Assembly (NCBI GenBank): GCA_017934425.1
Contig: JAGBJO010000054.1
Location: 1-49,913, forward strand
Length of the DNA: 49,913 nucleotides
Reading direction: 5' to 3'
Source: Ruminococcus sp.
GTDB lineage: Bacteria; Bacillota; Clostridia; Oscillospirales; Ruminococcaceae
Shown here piece after piece: positions 35,101 to 43,644 of this stretch. The position numbers and the translations under genes are program-made. The notes below the pieces were generated by a model. That model searched no databases. It was not told the origin of the DNA and worked only from the letters and a program-made list of their open reading frames with translations. The number at the start of each line of letters is the position of its first letter. Position 1 is the first letter of the stretch.

Positions 35101-35129
35101 ATTATACCACACCCCCCACCTTTTGTCAA
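35101..35129 (-). promoter_or_regulatory. Promoter of the PAP2 gene
   Basis: Minus strand TTGACA, 17 bases including a run of G, TATAAT with TGG before it (extended -10). Confidence 0.7.
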
Positions 35130-35142
35130 CAAGCTGAGCCAG

Positions 35143-35512
35143 CTTGACCGCTTATCACGGTGTCGCTTGCCTGACGGCTCGCTTACTTTTTCAGAAGCGG
35201 TGCTTTTGCCGTCGCTCAACCTTGTTTTCCTTGGTACAAAGTTCTATTCGGGAAATACTGTAAACTTGCCTTTTTAAAGTTCTGCCGGAGAACTCTGTAC
35301 CAGTACAAATTTGGTCAAGTGCGACAACTTGACCACATATCATGGTGTCGATTGCCTGACGGCTCGCTTACTTTTTCAGAAGCGGTGCTTTTGCCGTCGC
35401 TCAACCTTGTTTTCCTTGGTACAAAGTTCTCCGGTAGAACTTAAAATGGCAAATTTACAAAATTCCCAGAATAGAACTCTGTACCAGTACAAATCTGGTT
35501 GAGCGACGGATA
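35143..35512. repeat. Tandem 185-bp repeat with inverted arms and a flipped core
   Basis: Two units start at 35143 and 35328. Their first ~100 bases (to GGTACAAAGTTCT) are nearly identical (2 differences in the 92 bases from ATCA(C/T)GGTGTCG on). In each unit, arms GGTACAAAGTTCT and AGAACTCTGTACC (35233-35245/35289-35301; 35418-35430/35473-35485) flank a core of 43 or 42 bases. The core of unit 2 is the reverse complement (about 80% match) of that of unit 1. The flanks also extend the inverted symmetry by about 25 bases. This gap of about 570 bases (35077-35642) holds no gene except the two promoters. Confidence 0.85.
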
Positions 35513-35642
35513 AATCACCGTTTCTACCATGTGAGCGAGCGTAAGCAAGCGTCAACGTGGGTGTGGTCGAGCTGACGCAGCTCGCGTGTTATATTTGGGG
35601 AGATTTTGGCATATAATGGGAAAAAACGAAATGAGGTTTGCT

Positions 35643-36122
35643 ATGAAAAAATTCAGTGTTACCGAACTGCTGATATTCATTGTCTCAGCAGAACTTGTGG
35701 GCGCAGTCTCAGCCCTTATCGCCGGCGACTTCGGCGGTCTTTACTCCCAACTTATTCAGCCCCCTTTCGCACCGCCCGGTTTCGTTTTCCCCGTCGTCTG
35801 GACTATCCTGTACGCACTCATGGGCTGGGGCGCTTACATGATTTGGCGCAGCGAAAGCGACTTCGGCGGAAAACGTTCCACCGCTCTGGGAATATACATC
35901 GCCCAGCTTTCCGTAAACTTCCTCTGGAGCATCGTATTTTTCCGGTTCAGGCTTCTCCTTGCTGCGGCAGTCCTTGCGGCGCTCCTCGCCGGACTTGTCC
36001 TCGCTATGGTCATAAGCTTCCGGAAAGTCAGCCGCCTTGCTTCGCTCATCAATCTCCCCTACCTTTTATGGAGCATTTTCGCCACATATCTCGCCTTCGG
36101 GAACTGGTGGCTGAATCAATAG
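35643..36122 (+). CDS. TspO/MBR family tryptophan-rich sensory protein
   Basis: The 159-residue protein has five membrane helices. Typical TspO blocks are QPPFAPPGFVFPVVWTILYALMGWGAYMIW and the later QLSVNFLWSIVFF and NLPYLLWSIFATYLAFGNWWLN. The family binds porphyrins and related ligands; its role in bacteria is not settled. I chose ATG 35643, after GAGG; in-frame codons upstream belong to the repeat region. A TATAAT at 35612-35617 may be its -10. Confidence 0.92.
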   Translation: MKKFSVTELLIFIVSAELVGAVSALIAGDFGGLYSQLIQPPFAPPGFVFPVVWTILYALMGWGAYMIWRSESDFGGKRSTALGIYIAQLSVNFLWSIVFFRFRLLLAAAVLAALLAGLVLAMVISFRKVSRLASLINLPYLLWSIFATYLAFGNWWLNQ

Positions 36123-36249
36123 TTAGTGCCTACTAACTATATTACAAAAATTTTTTTGATTTTTTTGTCTCTTTTTCTGTCACTGGTTCGATAGTATATA
36201 TCAGAGACGGGAAATTAACCGTCCGAAGGAATTTAAGGAGGATTTTATT

Positions 36250-36765
36250 ATGAAAAAGTACAACAAAATTGCTATCGCAGTTCTTTCTGCTACTCTCGCT
36301 GTAAGCGCTTGCGCTCTGCCTGCTGCATTCGCTGACGATGCTGACCCCATTGCTCCCGTTGCTGCTGACGCTGACGCTGCTGCTGAGGAGACTTCCACTA
36401 CAACAACTGAGGTTTCTACAACTGAGACTACATCTACAACTGAGGAAGAGACAACAACTACTACAACTGAGGAAGTTGCAACTACAACTGAGGAAGCTGC
36501 TACAACTGAGGCTGCTGCTACAGAGGCTGTTGCTACTACAACTGAGGAGGCTGCTACAACTGAGGCTGCTTCTACTACATCTGCTGCTACAACTAAGGCT
36601 GCTACTACTACAACAAAGGCTGCTACAACAACTGCTAAGGCTACAACAACCGCTAAGTCCGGCGCTCCCAAGACTGGTGACGCATTCCCCGGCATGGCTG
36701 TAGCTGCTGGTCTTCTGGCTGCTTGCACAGGCTGCGCTTTCACTGTAAGAAAGAAGAATGACTAA
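36250..36765 (+). CDS. Thr/Ala/Glu-rich sortase-anchored surface protein
   Basis: Of 171 residues, 1-28 are a signal peptide and about 45-140 a low-complexity stretch of Thr, Glu and Ala (TTTTEE, TTEAA units), a probable O-glycosylated stalk. The last 35 residues form a cell-wall sorting signal: APKTGD in place of LPXTG, a hydrophobic helix and the tail RKKND. The same signal ends the protein at 42511-43506, so one sortase likely handles both. There is no folded domain. It starts after AAGGAGG and has its own terminator. Confidence 0.85.
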   Translation: MKKYNKIAIAVLSATLAVSACALPAAFADDADPIAPVAADADAAAEETSTTTTEVSTTETTSTTEEETTTTTTEEVATTTEEAATTEAAATEAVATTTEEAATTEAASTTSAATTKAATTTTKAATTTAKATTTAKSGAPKTGDAFPGMAVAAGLLAACTGCAFTVRKKND

Positions 36766-36802
36766 TTCAGTTCTCTGAATTGCTGACAGTCCGATGATTT
36801 TT

Positions 36803-36834
36803 GGCTGCATACTTCGGTGTGCAGCCTTTTTTTT
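36803..36834 (+). terminator. Terminator of the Thr-rich protein gene
   Basis: GGCTGCATAC-TTCG-GTGTGCAGCC followed by eight T residues. Confidence 0.9.
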
Positions 36835-36849
36835 GCATATATATAGCTA

Positions 36850-36886
36850 TGCCCCGGAGTAACGCACGATCACTCCGGGGCATTTT
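36850..36886. terminator. GCCCCGGAGT hairpin
   Basis: TGCCCCGGAGT and ACTCCGGGGCA pair, with TTTTG following on the plus strand; it lies 6 bases from the stop of the minus-strand membrane gene and belongs to the same hairpin group as those at 22487 and 24838. Confidence 0.6.
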
Positions 36887-36892
36887 GTATAA

Positions 36893-37381
36893 CTACTTTT
36901 GGATAAATGACATTCCAAGGGCTACAAGCACATAAAACAGCGGGTGTACCACAAGTGTACCGACCCACTTTTTTATAAGCGCACTTTTGGGAATGTAGGG
37001 TTTCAGATCTTCCGTACCGGGGATATTCCAGGCGTTCGTCTTGCCTACCCAGAACCAGTCAATAAACAGCCTGTCAAATAAGCCATACATCAGTCCGATG
37101 ACTAACATCTGCGTCAGCCCCTCTTTGAAGCCAACTGCGCCGTTTATCCCATAAACTATGTACGGGATAATGAATACCATCGGAACAAATACTCCGATAG
37201 CCGCCTTTGTCGCATTCTTCCTGATTTTCTCCTTTGTGATAAGCCCAAGTTCGACCACTCTTTCCTGAACGTCTTTTTCATAGAATGTCACCAAGCCTAC
37301 AGGTCCATCAAAAGCAATGCCTATAACGCATACCATAAGTATAATAAGGCACATCGCCATGCCCTCGATAATAAGTATCAT
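36893..37381 (-). CDS. Membrane protein of unknown function
   Basis: The 162-residue protein has about four hydrophobic segments (roughly 1-23, 60-80, 88-105 and 138-158). Between the first two lies a charged loop (YEKDVQERVVELGLITKEKIRKNA); between the last two a conserved-looking stretch WFWVGKTNAWNIPGTEDLKPYI. I do not recognise the family. It has AAAGGAGGG and a consensus promoter just upstream, so it is separate from the riboswitch operon that ends at 37438. Confidence 0.75.
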   Translation of the reverse strand: MILIIEGMAMCLIILMVCVIGIAFDGPVGLVTFYEKDVQERVVELGLITKEKIRKNATKAAIGVFVPMVFIIPYIVYGINGAVGFKEGLTQMLVIGLMYGLFDRLFIDWFWVGKTNAWNIPGTEDLKPYIPKSALIKKWVGTLVVHPLFYVLVALGMSFIQK

Positions 37382-37402
37382 TTTATCCCTCCTTTGGTAA
37401 TA

Positions 37403-37431
37403 ATTATAGCATAACGCCGCTTTTATGTCAA
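37403..37431 (-). promoter_or_regulatory. Promoter of the membrane protein gene
   Basis: Minus strand TTGACA, 17 bases, TATAAT with TGC before the -10. Confidence 0.7.
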
Positions 37432-37437
37432 CAAAAA

Positions 37438-38124
37438 TTATATCCCGTACTTTATCTGTATCCGGCTAAGTTTCTCGCCAAAGGGCTTTGCAAGCAGACT
37501 AAGAAACAGCAGGTTCGATACCGCATATGACACCGTGTAGGGAATCGCCGTTCCAAGCGCCGCAATGTACAGGTCAAGGCGGAATCCCTCGGCGTACCAG
37601 AGAACTGTCCATATGTCCATGATGAACGAGTAACCGATTCCCGCCACAAAGCCGTAGCACAGTAGAAGCAGCCGGTTTCGTTTAAGCGGCTCGCTGAGTA
37701 TCCCGGCGAAAAGCCCTATCATTCCCCAGGCAAGCATCTGGAACGCCGTCCAGGGGCCTTGTCCGAAGTAGAAATTTGAGAGTATGGCAGTCAGCGCTCC
37801 CACCAGGAAGCCTGCCTCGCCGCCCAGGTACATTCCGGAGATTATGGTCAGCGCCGATATGGGTTTCAGGAACGGTATGAATCGCCCCGCAAAGCACAGC
37901 GCCGTCATTACTGATACTATCACAAGCCGCCGTGTGCCGGTGGACTTGCGCTCAAATCCTGCCGCAAACAGCAAGAGCGCCAGCGCCGCAACTCCCAGGG
38001 ATATGATGATGTGCCGCTTTCTGCCGAACATTGCCGAACCTGCTATGGTAAGAATGGGTATCGCCGCAAATGGCACGAACACCCGGATAAATTTCCGCAG
38101 TTCCCTGTCTTTTATCACGATCAC
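37438..38124 (-). CDS. ECF transporter S component (putative corrinoid-specific)
   Basis: The substrate-binding membrane subunit of an energy-coupling-factor importer. The 228 residues have about six membrane helices. Typical S-component traits are VIVSVMTALCFAGRFIPF, the GMYLGGEAGFLVGALTAILSNFYFGQGPWTAFQMLAWGMIGLFAG core and a late IPYTVSYAVSNLLFL helix. I chose GTG 38124: it overlaps the ATPase stop (GTGA) and has AAAGGGGG upstream. The substrate is inferred from the cobalamin riboswitch that controls the operon; the sequence itself does not show it. Confidence 0.85.
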   Translation of the reverse strand: MIVIKDRELRKFIRVFVPFAAIPILTIAGSAMFGRKRHIIISLGVAALALLLFAAGFERKSTGTRRLVIVSVMTALCFAGRFIPFLKPISALTIISGMYLGGEAGFLVGALTAILSNFYFGQGPWTAFQMLAWGMIGLFAGILSEPLKRNRLLLLCYGFVAGIGYSFIMDIWTVLWYAEGFRLDLYIAALGTAIPYTVSYAVSNLLFLSLLAKPFGEKLSRIQIKYGI

Positions 38125-39758
38125 TGCCCTGCCCCCTTTCTGCCGTTGAGGGTGCAAAGCTGCGCCGCCTGAGATACTGTTACCGCCTTTTCGTACCAGC
38201 CCCGTGTCATTCGGCTGGCGGCGGTGGTATAGAAATTGTTGCAGGAGAAAAAGTTCTCCGGCGTTCCCTCGGAAACTATCCGTCCCCCGAAGAACATTGC
38301 ACAACGGTCAGCCGCTTCTGCCGCAAACTCAACATCATGAGTTACTGCACATATGGTCACGCCTTCAGCTTTCAGCCGCCGGAGTACTCCGGTAAACTCG
38401 CTCTTTGCCTGGGCATCAAGTCCCTTTGTTGGCTCGTCCAGCAGGAGCAGTTTTGGCTTCGACGCAAGCACCTTCGCCAGTGCCGCAAGCTGCTGCTGTC
38501 CGCCGGAAAGGTCGTAGGGGTGCTTGTCCAGAAGCGGCGACAGGTCAAAGGGCAGCGACTTCCAGTCAGCGCCACATTCCTCCAGTTCCTCCCGGAGAGT
38601 ATTCCTCAGGAAAACCGTCTGCACGTCCTGGGGCATCATGGCAAGACATTCCCGGTAAAGGCTCTGTTCCCGGTATTTTCCAAGCTTTTTCCCGAAAATC
38701 TCTATCTTACCGCTATAGGGGCGGATAAGTCCTGCTGCCGCACGGAGGGAGGTGGTTTTTCCTGAGCCGTTTCCGCCGAGTATGCAAAGAAGTTCACCCT
38801 GCCATACTTTCAGGCTCATTCCGTCCAGAATGTCCTTTCCCTCACGGCTGTACCGGAAGCATACTTCCCTGAATTCCAGCGCAGGAATTTCCAAAGCGGT
38901 ATACTCCTTTTCCTCAAGGCTGCGGACTGAGTTTCCGTAGTTCTGCTCAATGAAATTGCGCCCCTCCCGGACTGTCAGCGGACTTTTCCCCTCGCCGCCA
39001 AGCATTGCAAACAGCCGTGAAGCTGCCGGCATACCTGCCATAACTTCTGGTCTGCCGCCGAGATCACCAAGCACCTCCGCAGGCGCAGCGTCAGCGATAA
39101 GTCTGCCCTGCTCCATGACCAGAAGCCGGTCACACAGTGGAACTAAGTCCTCCAGACGATGCTCTGCAATGAGTATAGTAAGGGAGAAGTCGCTGCAAAG
39201 CCGTTTCAGGGTCGCAATGAAATCGGCAGCAGCTATGGGGTCAAGCTGTGCGGTAGGCTCGTCAAGGATAAGCAGCTCCGGCTGCATGACCAGCACCGCC
39301 GCCAGGTTGAGAAGCTGCTTCTGTCCGCCGGAAAGCTGGGAAACGTCCCGGTCGAACCAGTCACCTATCCCGAAATAGCTTGCCATTTCAGCAGTTCTCC
39401 GGGCGATCTCCTTTGGCGGAACTCCCAGGTTTTCAAGTCCGAATGCCAGTTCGTGCCATACCTTGTCAGTAACTATCTGCTGCTCCGGTCTTTGCATAAC
39501 GAAGCCTATCCCGGAAGCTGAACGGCGCTCGGAAAGTTCACCAAGTTTCTCGCCGCAGAACATCACTTCTCCGGAAACTTCCCCCAATGGCGCAAGTTCA
39601 CGTTTAAGCGTCCGCAGCAGGGTGGATTTTCCGCAGCCTGTTGCGCCACAGAGTACTGCCAGTTCTCCACGCTCCAAAGAAAACGACACCTCCCGGACTG
39701 CCGGGACATCTGTCTGCGGATATGTAAAGGTCAGACCCTTGACTGCAAGTATCTCCAT
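38121..39758 (-). CDS. Fused double ECF ATPase (EcfA-EcfA')
   Basis: One 545-residue chain carries two ABC ATPase domains, so both energy subunits are fused. Domain 1 (about 1-260) has Walker A GATGCGKST, signature LSGGQKQ and Walker B LLILDEPT. Domain 2 (about 300-530) has GGNGSGKTT, LSGGQQQ and LLLLDEPTKGLD. Both have the switch His (AEHR, VTHD). The chain powers import by pairing with EcfT. I chose ATG 39758; a longer reading runs back through the EcfT gene end. It overlaps EcfT by 28 bases and the S component by 4. Confidence 0.92.
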   Translation of the reverse strand: MEILAVKGLTFTYPQTDVPAVREVSFSLERGELAVLCGATGCGKSTLLRTLKRELAPLGEVSGEVMFCGEKLGELSERRSASGIGFVMQRPEQQIVTDKVWHELAFGLENLGVPPKEIARRTAEMASYFGIGDWFDRDVSQLSGGQKQLLNLAAVLVMQPELLILDEPTAQLDPIAAADFIATLKRLCSDFSLTILIAEHRLEDLVPLCDRLLVMEQGRLIADAAPAEVLGDLGGRPEVMAGMPAASRLFAMLGGEGKSPLTVREGRNFIEQNYGNSVRSLEEKEYTALEIPALEFREVCFRYSREGKDILDGMSLKVWQGELLCILGGNGSGKTTSLRAAAGLIRPYSGKIEIFGKKLGKYREQSLYRECLAMMPQDVQTVFLRNTLREELEECGADWKSLPFDLSPLLDKHPYDLSGGQQQLAALAKVLASKPKLLLLDEPTKGLDAQAKSEFTGVLRRLKAEGVTICAVTHDVEFAAEAADRCAMFFGGRIVSEGTPENFFSCNNFYTTAASRMTRGWYEKAVTVSQAAQLCTLNGRKGAGQ

Positions 39759-40609
39759 CTCAGCTTCACCGTCCCTTCTGTAACAAGCGGCATAAGTATC
39801 AGCAGCCCGAATGCTATGATGCCGCAAATTCCTTTGATACCGGGCTTTTCTACAAATGTATCCGGATAGAACCCGAACCGGAATCCGTTTTTGCAAACTG
39901 CGAATACGCATACTCCAGTAAGTACCGCATCTGCCGCCATAAATACAGCGTCCTGCAATGTGGTGCGGTATTGTCTTAGCTGTGATCGCCGTCCGCAGCC
40001 GTAGCCTCTCGCCTCCATGCTGTCAGCGGTGGTTATGCCGTTTTCCAGCGCCCAGGTGACCAGTATGGAGAATATCCGCATACGTCCTTTAAGGTCGTCA
40101 AGGAAATTATTGTCCCGGTAAAGACCCATTGCCCGCTGTGCATCGCTTATCTTCTGCCACTGTCTGCCAAAAAGCGGCACGAACCGCAGCGCCATTGACA
40201 GTGTAAGCGAAAGTTTCGGTGAAAGAAATCCGGTCAGATACAGAAGCCGGTCGGCGGTCATTATCATCGTGAACGAGCGCAGAAGATAAAGTACCCCAAC
40301 TATCAGCGCTGCCGAATTTAAGCCATAAAGCAGGGCTTCAAGGGTGACGGGGTTGTTGTTCATGACAAAGAGGACTGTCCGCCCGTTGTGGGAAGTAAGG
40401 GGATTTGCAATGGCAAGGACGGCAAACAGCAGCCAGAAGAAAAGATGCTCCCTGCCGTGACCTTTACCGGCGATCATTATGAATACCATGCAGCCGCCTG
40501 CAATGGTCATAGCCGCAAGTACCGGATAATTGCAGAACATTGATATCCCCATAACACTGAGATACCACAGTGCCGCCGCTGCCGGGCTTATCTCACTGAA
40601 TCGCCGCAT
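39731..40609 (-). CDS. ecfT: ECF transporter transmembrane component EcfT
   Basis: The 292-residue membrane scaffold couples the ATPases to the S component. About five or six helices are seen; the coupling helices carry the Ala-Arg-Gly motif MEARGYGCG and the paired QRAMGLYRD segment. It belongs with the fused ATPase (28-base overlap downstream) and overlaps the toroid/DUF4430 gene upstream by 17 bases. Full length. Confidence 0.92.
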   Translation of the reverse strand: MRRFSEISPAAAALWYLSVMGISMFCNYPVLAAMTIAGGCMVFIMIAGKGHGREHLFFWLLFAVLAIANPLTSHNGRTVLFVMNNNPVTLEALLYGLNSAALIVGVLYLLRSFTMIMTADRLLYLTGFLSPKLSLTLSMALRFVPLFGRQWQKISDAQRAMGLYRDNNFLDDLKGRMRIFSILVTWALENGITTADSMEARGYGCGRRSQLRQYRTTLQDAVFMAADAVLTGVCVFAVCKNGFRFGFYPDTFVEKPGIKGICGIIAFGLLILMPLVTEGTVKLRWRYLQSRV

Positions 40610-42518
40610 CTTCGTAGACCTCGTTCAGGTCGTGACCCAGTTCGGTGGTGTAGAGCCACTCGATAGCGTCACCGTCGGAGAGAACGTATTCGCCGCAGTT
40701 CCGGGAAGGAGTGATGCCGTTTACATGGTAGACCCAGCCGGACAAGTCGCCAAAGTCCATTTCGTATATGTAGTTGATGCCGGCAATGTACACAAGTCCG
40801 TGAGCGCTGCCGGAAGAACCGGTATTCTCCACCTGCAAGCCGTAAGTCTGCGCTGCTTCGCTCAGAACGTCGAAAACCGTGTCCCCCTCCTCAATCTGGA
40901 AGTCGGTAACGTCAAGTATACAGCCGTCCTCAGGGATATACTCTGAATCGGACTTTCCGACGATAGTATCGCAGCGTATAGTCATGGTGACCGTGCCGAT
41001 AACGCCTGATTTTTCGGGAACTTCGCCGCTGTAGTAGTCCTTTGCGCTTCGTATGTCGGTCATCAGGATAACTGCGATCGCTATGGCTGCTGCAATACCG
41101 ACAGCAATGAAGTTCTTGTAATTGCGTCTTCCGGCGGCGAATATGATAAGGGAAAGCACCACCGCTGCGATCAGGACTGCTGCAATGGCTTTGCCCTTGT
41201 AGCTGCCGCCGTTTGCGGACTGCTGTTCTGCTTTGAATGTAACTGCCGCCGTTACAGTGGTGGAAGTTTCAGAAGAAGCGGAGGTTTTCAAGGTACTTCC
41301 TGAAGAAGCTTTCGTCCGTGCAGAAAGTGACGTGCTTGCGGAAGATGAAGATACAGTGGAAGTGCCGGAAGTTTTCGATGTGGTGGACGCTGCCGCAGTT
41401 GTTGCCTTGACGGTAGTTCCCTTTGCGGCATCAGTCTGCGCCGGGGTAGTTTCTGCCGGGGCATTTGTTACCGCCGGGGTATCATTGCGGTTTTCGTCGG
41501 GTTCAGTCTGCGCTTCCGGCTCAGTTCCGGGAACTTCCTGCTGCTCAGGTTCATCGTCGTCAGAGGCACGGTTATCAAAAACGTGCAGCGGACTTTTACC
41601 CTCGTTCATTCGTATATATGCCACATAGGAATAGTACACCTGAACTGTTGCAGTCTCGTTCATATCGCCGTCAGCGAAATGGCTGTAACTGCCGTCGCCA
41701 AGGGAAAAGCGCTCCATGCTGTCCATGACGGTATTACCGTCCTTGATGAACCGCTCATCTGTTTCGCAGTCGATACCAAGTGCAGACAGGGCAGTAACCA
41801 CCTGTGCGGCACTTTCCGGGTTTTCGTCACCGAAACTGCTGTAGCCGCCGTTTTCCTGCTGACGGTCGGAGAGGAAAGCGAGAGCGTCTTCAACTGCCGC
41901 CTGAACGCTCAGGTCATAAGGGTACTCAGGGGCAAGCGCCTGAATGGTCATAGCGGTAACGTCAGTATCACCAACGCCGCCGAAAAGTGCCCAGCCGCCG
42001 TCGTCGTACTGCAATGAGAGAAGTTCGTCAATAACCTCGCTTCTGCGCTCGGAACTGCCGTAGCCGTTATTCATGATATGAAGCCCGTAGATAAGGCTCA
42101 TTATTCCCTGCTGACCGACAGTTTCGCTGACGGTATCTTCAATATAGCTGTCGCGACTTCCGGCTGCACAAAGTGCCAGAGCAAGCTTCTGCTGAGTAGT
42201 TGCGGAAAGCTTATTGTGGGAGGAAATATACTCCAGCAGGGAATTTTCATAGGGCGCAAGATCGGTATACCCCTGCTGGCTCAGCGCCATAACGTACCAC
42301 TCCGAGGACGTTCCTGCGCCGTCAGCAAGTGCGCCGTCTATCCAGTCCTGAACGCTGTCTGCTCCGTTCTGGCTGAGTTTATAAGCAAGTATACCGTCAG
42401 CAAGGCTTTCTACCTCACTGACGGTATACTCATGACCTGATACGCACATCGGCATCAGGGTCAGTATAAACACCAGAGCAAAGAAACCGTTCAGGGAACG
42501 TTTCAGCCCCTTAGTCAT
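40593..42518 (-). CDS. Membrane-anchored toroid + DUF4430 protein, intrinsic-factor-like corrinoid capture
   Basis: Of 641 residues: signal peptide (1-28); an alpha/alpha-toroid of prenyltransferase/terpene-cyclase repeat type (about 30-305; repeats such as YDDGGWALFG and ENGGYSSFGD); an acidic then Ser/Thr-rich stalk (315-430); two membrane helices (about 443-463 and 468-487) joined by RRNYKN; and a C-terminal DUF4430 domain (about 508-628) with the hallmark GWVYHVNG..., LSDGDAIEWLY. The hairpin anchor puts both folded domains outside. Animal transcobalamin and intrinsic factor join the same two fold types. With the riboswitch and ECF genes, I infer corrinoid binding and handover. It overlaps its neighbours on both sides. 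Confidence 0.85.
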   Translation of the reverse strand: MTKGLKRSLNGFFALVFILTLMPMCVSGHEYTVSEVESLADGILAYKLSQNGADSVQDWIDGALADGAGTSSEWYVMALSQQGYTDLAPYENSLLEYISSHNKLSATTQQKLALALCAAGSRDSYIEDTVSETVGQQGIMSLIYGLHIMNNGYGSSERRSEVIDELLSLQYDDGGWALFGGVGDTDVTAMTIQALAPEYPYDLSVQAAVEDALAFLSDRQQENGGYSSFGDENPESAAQVVTALSALGIDCETDERFIKDGNTVMDSMERFSLGDGSYSHFADGDMNETATVQVYYSYVAYIRMNEGKSPLHVFDNRASDDDEPEQQEVPGTEPEAQTEPDENRNDTPAVTNAPAETTPAQTDAAKGTTVKATTAAASTTSKTSGTSTVSSSSASTSLSARTKASSGSTLKTSASSETSTTVTAAVTFKAEQQSANGGSYKGKAIAAVLIAAVVLSLIIFAAGRRNYKNFIAVGIAAAIAIAVILMTDIRSAKDYYSGEVPEKSGVIGTVTMTIRCDTIVGKSDSEYIPEDGCILDVTDFQIEEGDTVFDVLSEAAQTYGLQVENTGSSGSAHGLVYIAGINYIYEMDFGDLSGWVYHVNGITPSRNCGEYVLSDGDAIEWLYTTELGHDLNEVYEDAAIQ

Positions 42519-43506
42519 TCTTTCTTCTTAAAGCAAATGCGCCGACTGCTGATGCGATAAGTCCTACCATAGCGGATAATGTACCAGCATCGCCAGTCTT
42601 AGGTGAAGTTGAAGCAGCAGTTGTAGCGGCAGCCTTTGTAGTAGCAGCAGCGGTAGTAGCCTTTGCAGTAGTTGCGACAGCAGTTGTAGCTGTAGACTGT
42701 GCAGCCTCGGTAGTTTCAGCTGCCTCGGTTGTTGTTTCCTCGGCTTCTGTAGTAGTTTCCTCGGCTGTAGTAGTTGCTTCCTCGGTAGTAGTCTCCTCGC
42801 CCTGAACCTCGATAACAGCAGCAGGAGGAACGATAAGCAGGTCAGCACTTGTACTCTTAGCGCTGATAACGTTCTTTCCGGGCTTATCCAAAGTTACGGA
42901 AACCTTACCCTCTGCGTCAGTCTTATACTCAGTCTCCTCGCCGTTTACAAGGATAACAGCGTCAGCCACGGGGAGAGAAGTGTTACCGTCAGTAGCGGAG
43001 TAGTTATAGCGTGAAAGTGTAAGGTCGATAGTATCGCCCTGCTCAGCGCCAGCAACATTTACATCGAACCAGGAATAAGTATCGCTCCAGTTTGTAGTAT
43101 CACTGTAAACGAATGCGGAAACGAAAGCATCGTCTGTAACCTTGTCAGTCAGTGACCACGCAGAAGCGTTATTTACAAAGAAGCCGAAGCCCATATTGTT
43201 CTCGATGCCCCAGAGTTTCATAAGGGACAGACCGTAGTTAGTCTCGCCGGACTCATAGCCTGCCGCAGCGCCGCCCTCGAAGAACTTCTCATGAGCGCAG
43301 TAAAGTGTATCATTGATAGTCAGTTCCTTGTCACCGTCGATATCGGTAACTGTGACCTTCTCCATAGAAACGGGCAGAGCGCCGGTTCCGTCGGATATAG
43401 TAACGTAAACCTCAGCGGACGCAGCCTCGTCCTCAGCGAAAGCGCTCATGCCAGCGCAGGAAAGCATCAGCATAGCGGCGGCTGTAACAGCGAATGTCTT
43501 TTTCAT
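42511..43506 (-). CDS. Sortase-anchored surface protein of the corrinoid operon
   Basis: Of 331 residues: signal peptide (1-24); a folded domain (about 27-235) with WGIENNMGFGFFVNNASAW and an Ig-like end (VILVNGEETEYKTDAEGKVSVTLDKPGKNVISAKS); a Thr/Glu/Ala stalk (240-300); and a wall-sorting signal SPKTGD, helix, RRKND. GFFVNN is reminiscent of the YVNG core of DUF4430, but I cannot assign the domain firmly. It starts after AGGAGG and is the first gene behind the cobalamin riboswitch, so a wall-level corrinoid receptor is the likely role. Confidence 0.8.
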   Translation of the reverse strand: MKKTFAVTAAAMLMLSCAGMSAFAEDEAASAEVYVTISDGTGALPVSMEKVTVTDIDGDKELTINDTLYCAHEKFFEGGAAAGYESGETNYGLSLMKLWGIENNMGFGFFVNNASAWSLTDKVTDDAFVSAFVYSDTTNWSDTYSWFDVNVAGAEQGDTIDLTLSRYNYSATDGNTSLPVADAVILVNGEETEYKTDAEGKVSVTLDKPGKNVISAKSTSADLLIVPPAAVIEVQGEETTTEEATTTAEETTTEAEETTTEAAETTEAAQSTATTAVATTAKATTAAATTKAAATTAASTSPKTGDAGTLSAMVGLIASAVGAFALRRKND

Positions 43507-43542
43507 AATATATCTCCTCCTGAAATACGGCAGTCACGGCAC

Positions 43543-43569
43543 AAAAAAGCCTTCTGTACAGACAGAAGG
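43543..43569 (-). terminator. Riboswitch-controlled intrinsic terminator
   Basis: On the minus strand CCTTCTGT-CTGT-ACAGAAGG followed by C and six T residues, between the aptamer and the first start codon. This placement fits transcription attenuation when corrinoid is bound. Confidence 0.8.
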
Positions 43570-43644
43570 ACAAGCGGCGGCAAATGTACAAAAGGCGCAC
43601 AAAGCCGGTGCAGCTTCTCCATATGTCCGAAAAGCGACCACCAT

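Noticed and set aside
35606..36136. Second frame through the TspO gene
   Set aside because: Arg/Pro-rich, no start signal; TspO has all family motifs in the other frame.
36142..36810. Open frames of 180-222 codons opposite the Thr-rich protein gene (Ser/Cys- or Val-rich)
   Set aside because: They arise from the repetitive ACA/ACT codons of the real gene read backwards.
38125..38304. Upstream extension of the S-component gene to 38304
   Set aside because: It would overlap the ATPase gene by 180 bases; GTG 38124 has a ribosome site and a 4-base overlap, and the hydrophobic protein begins just after it.
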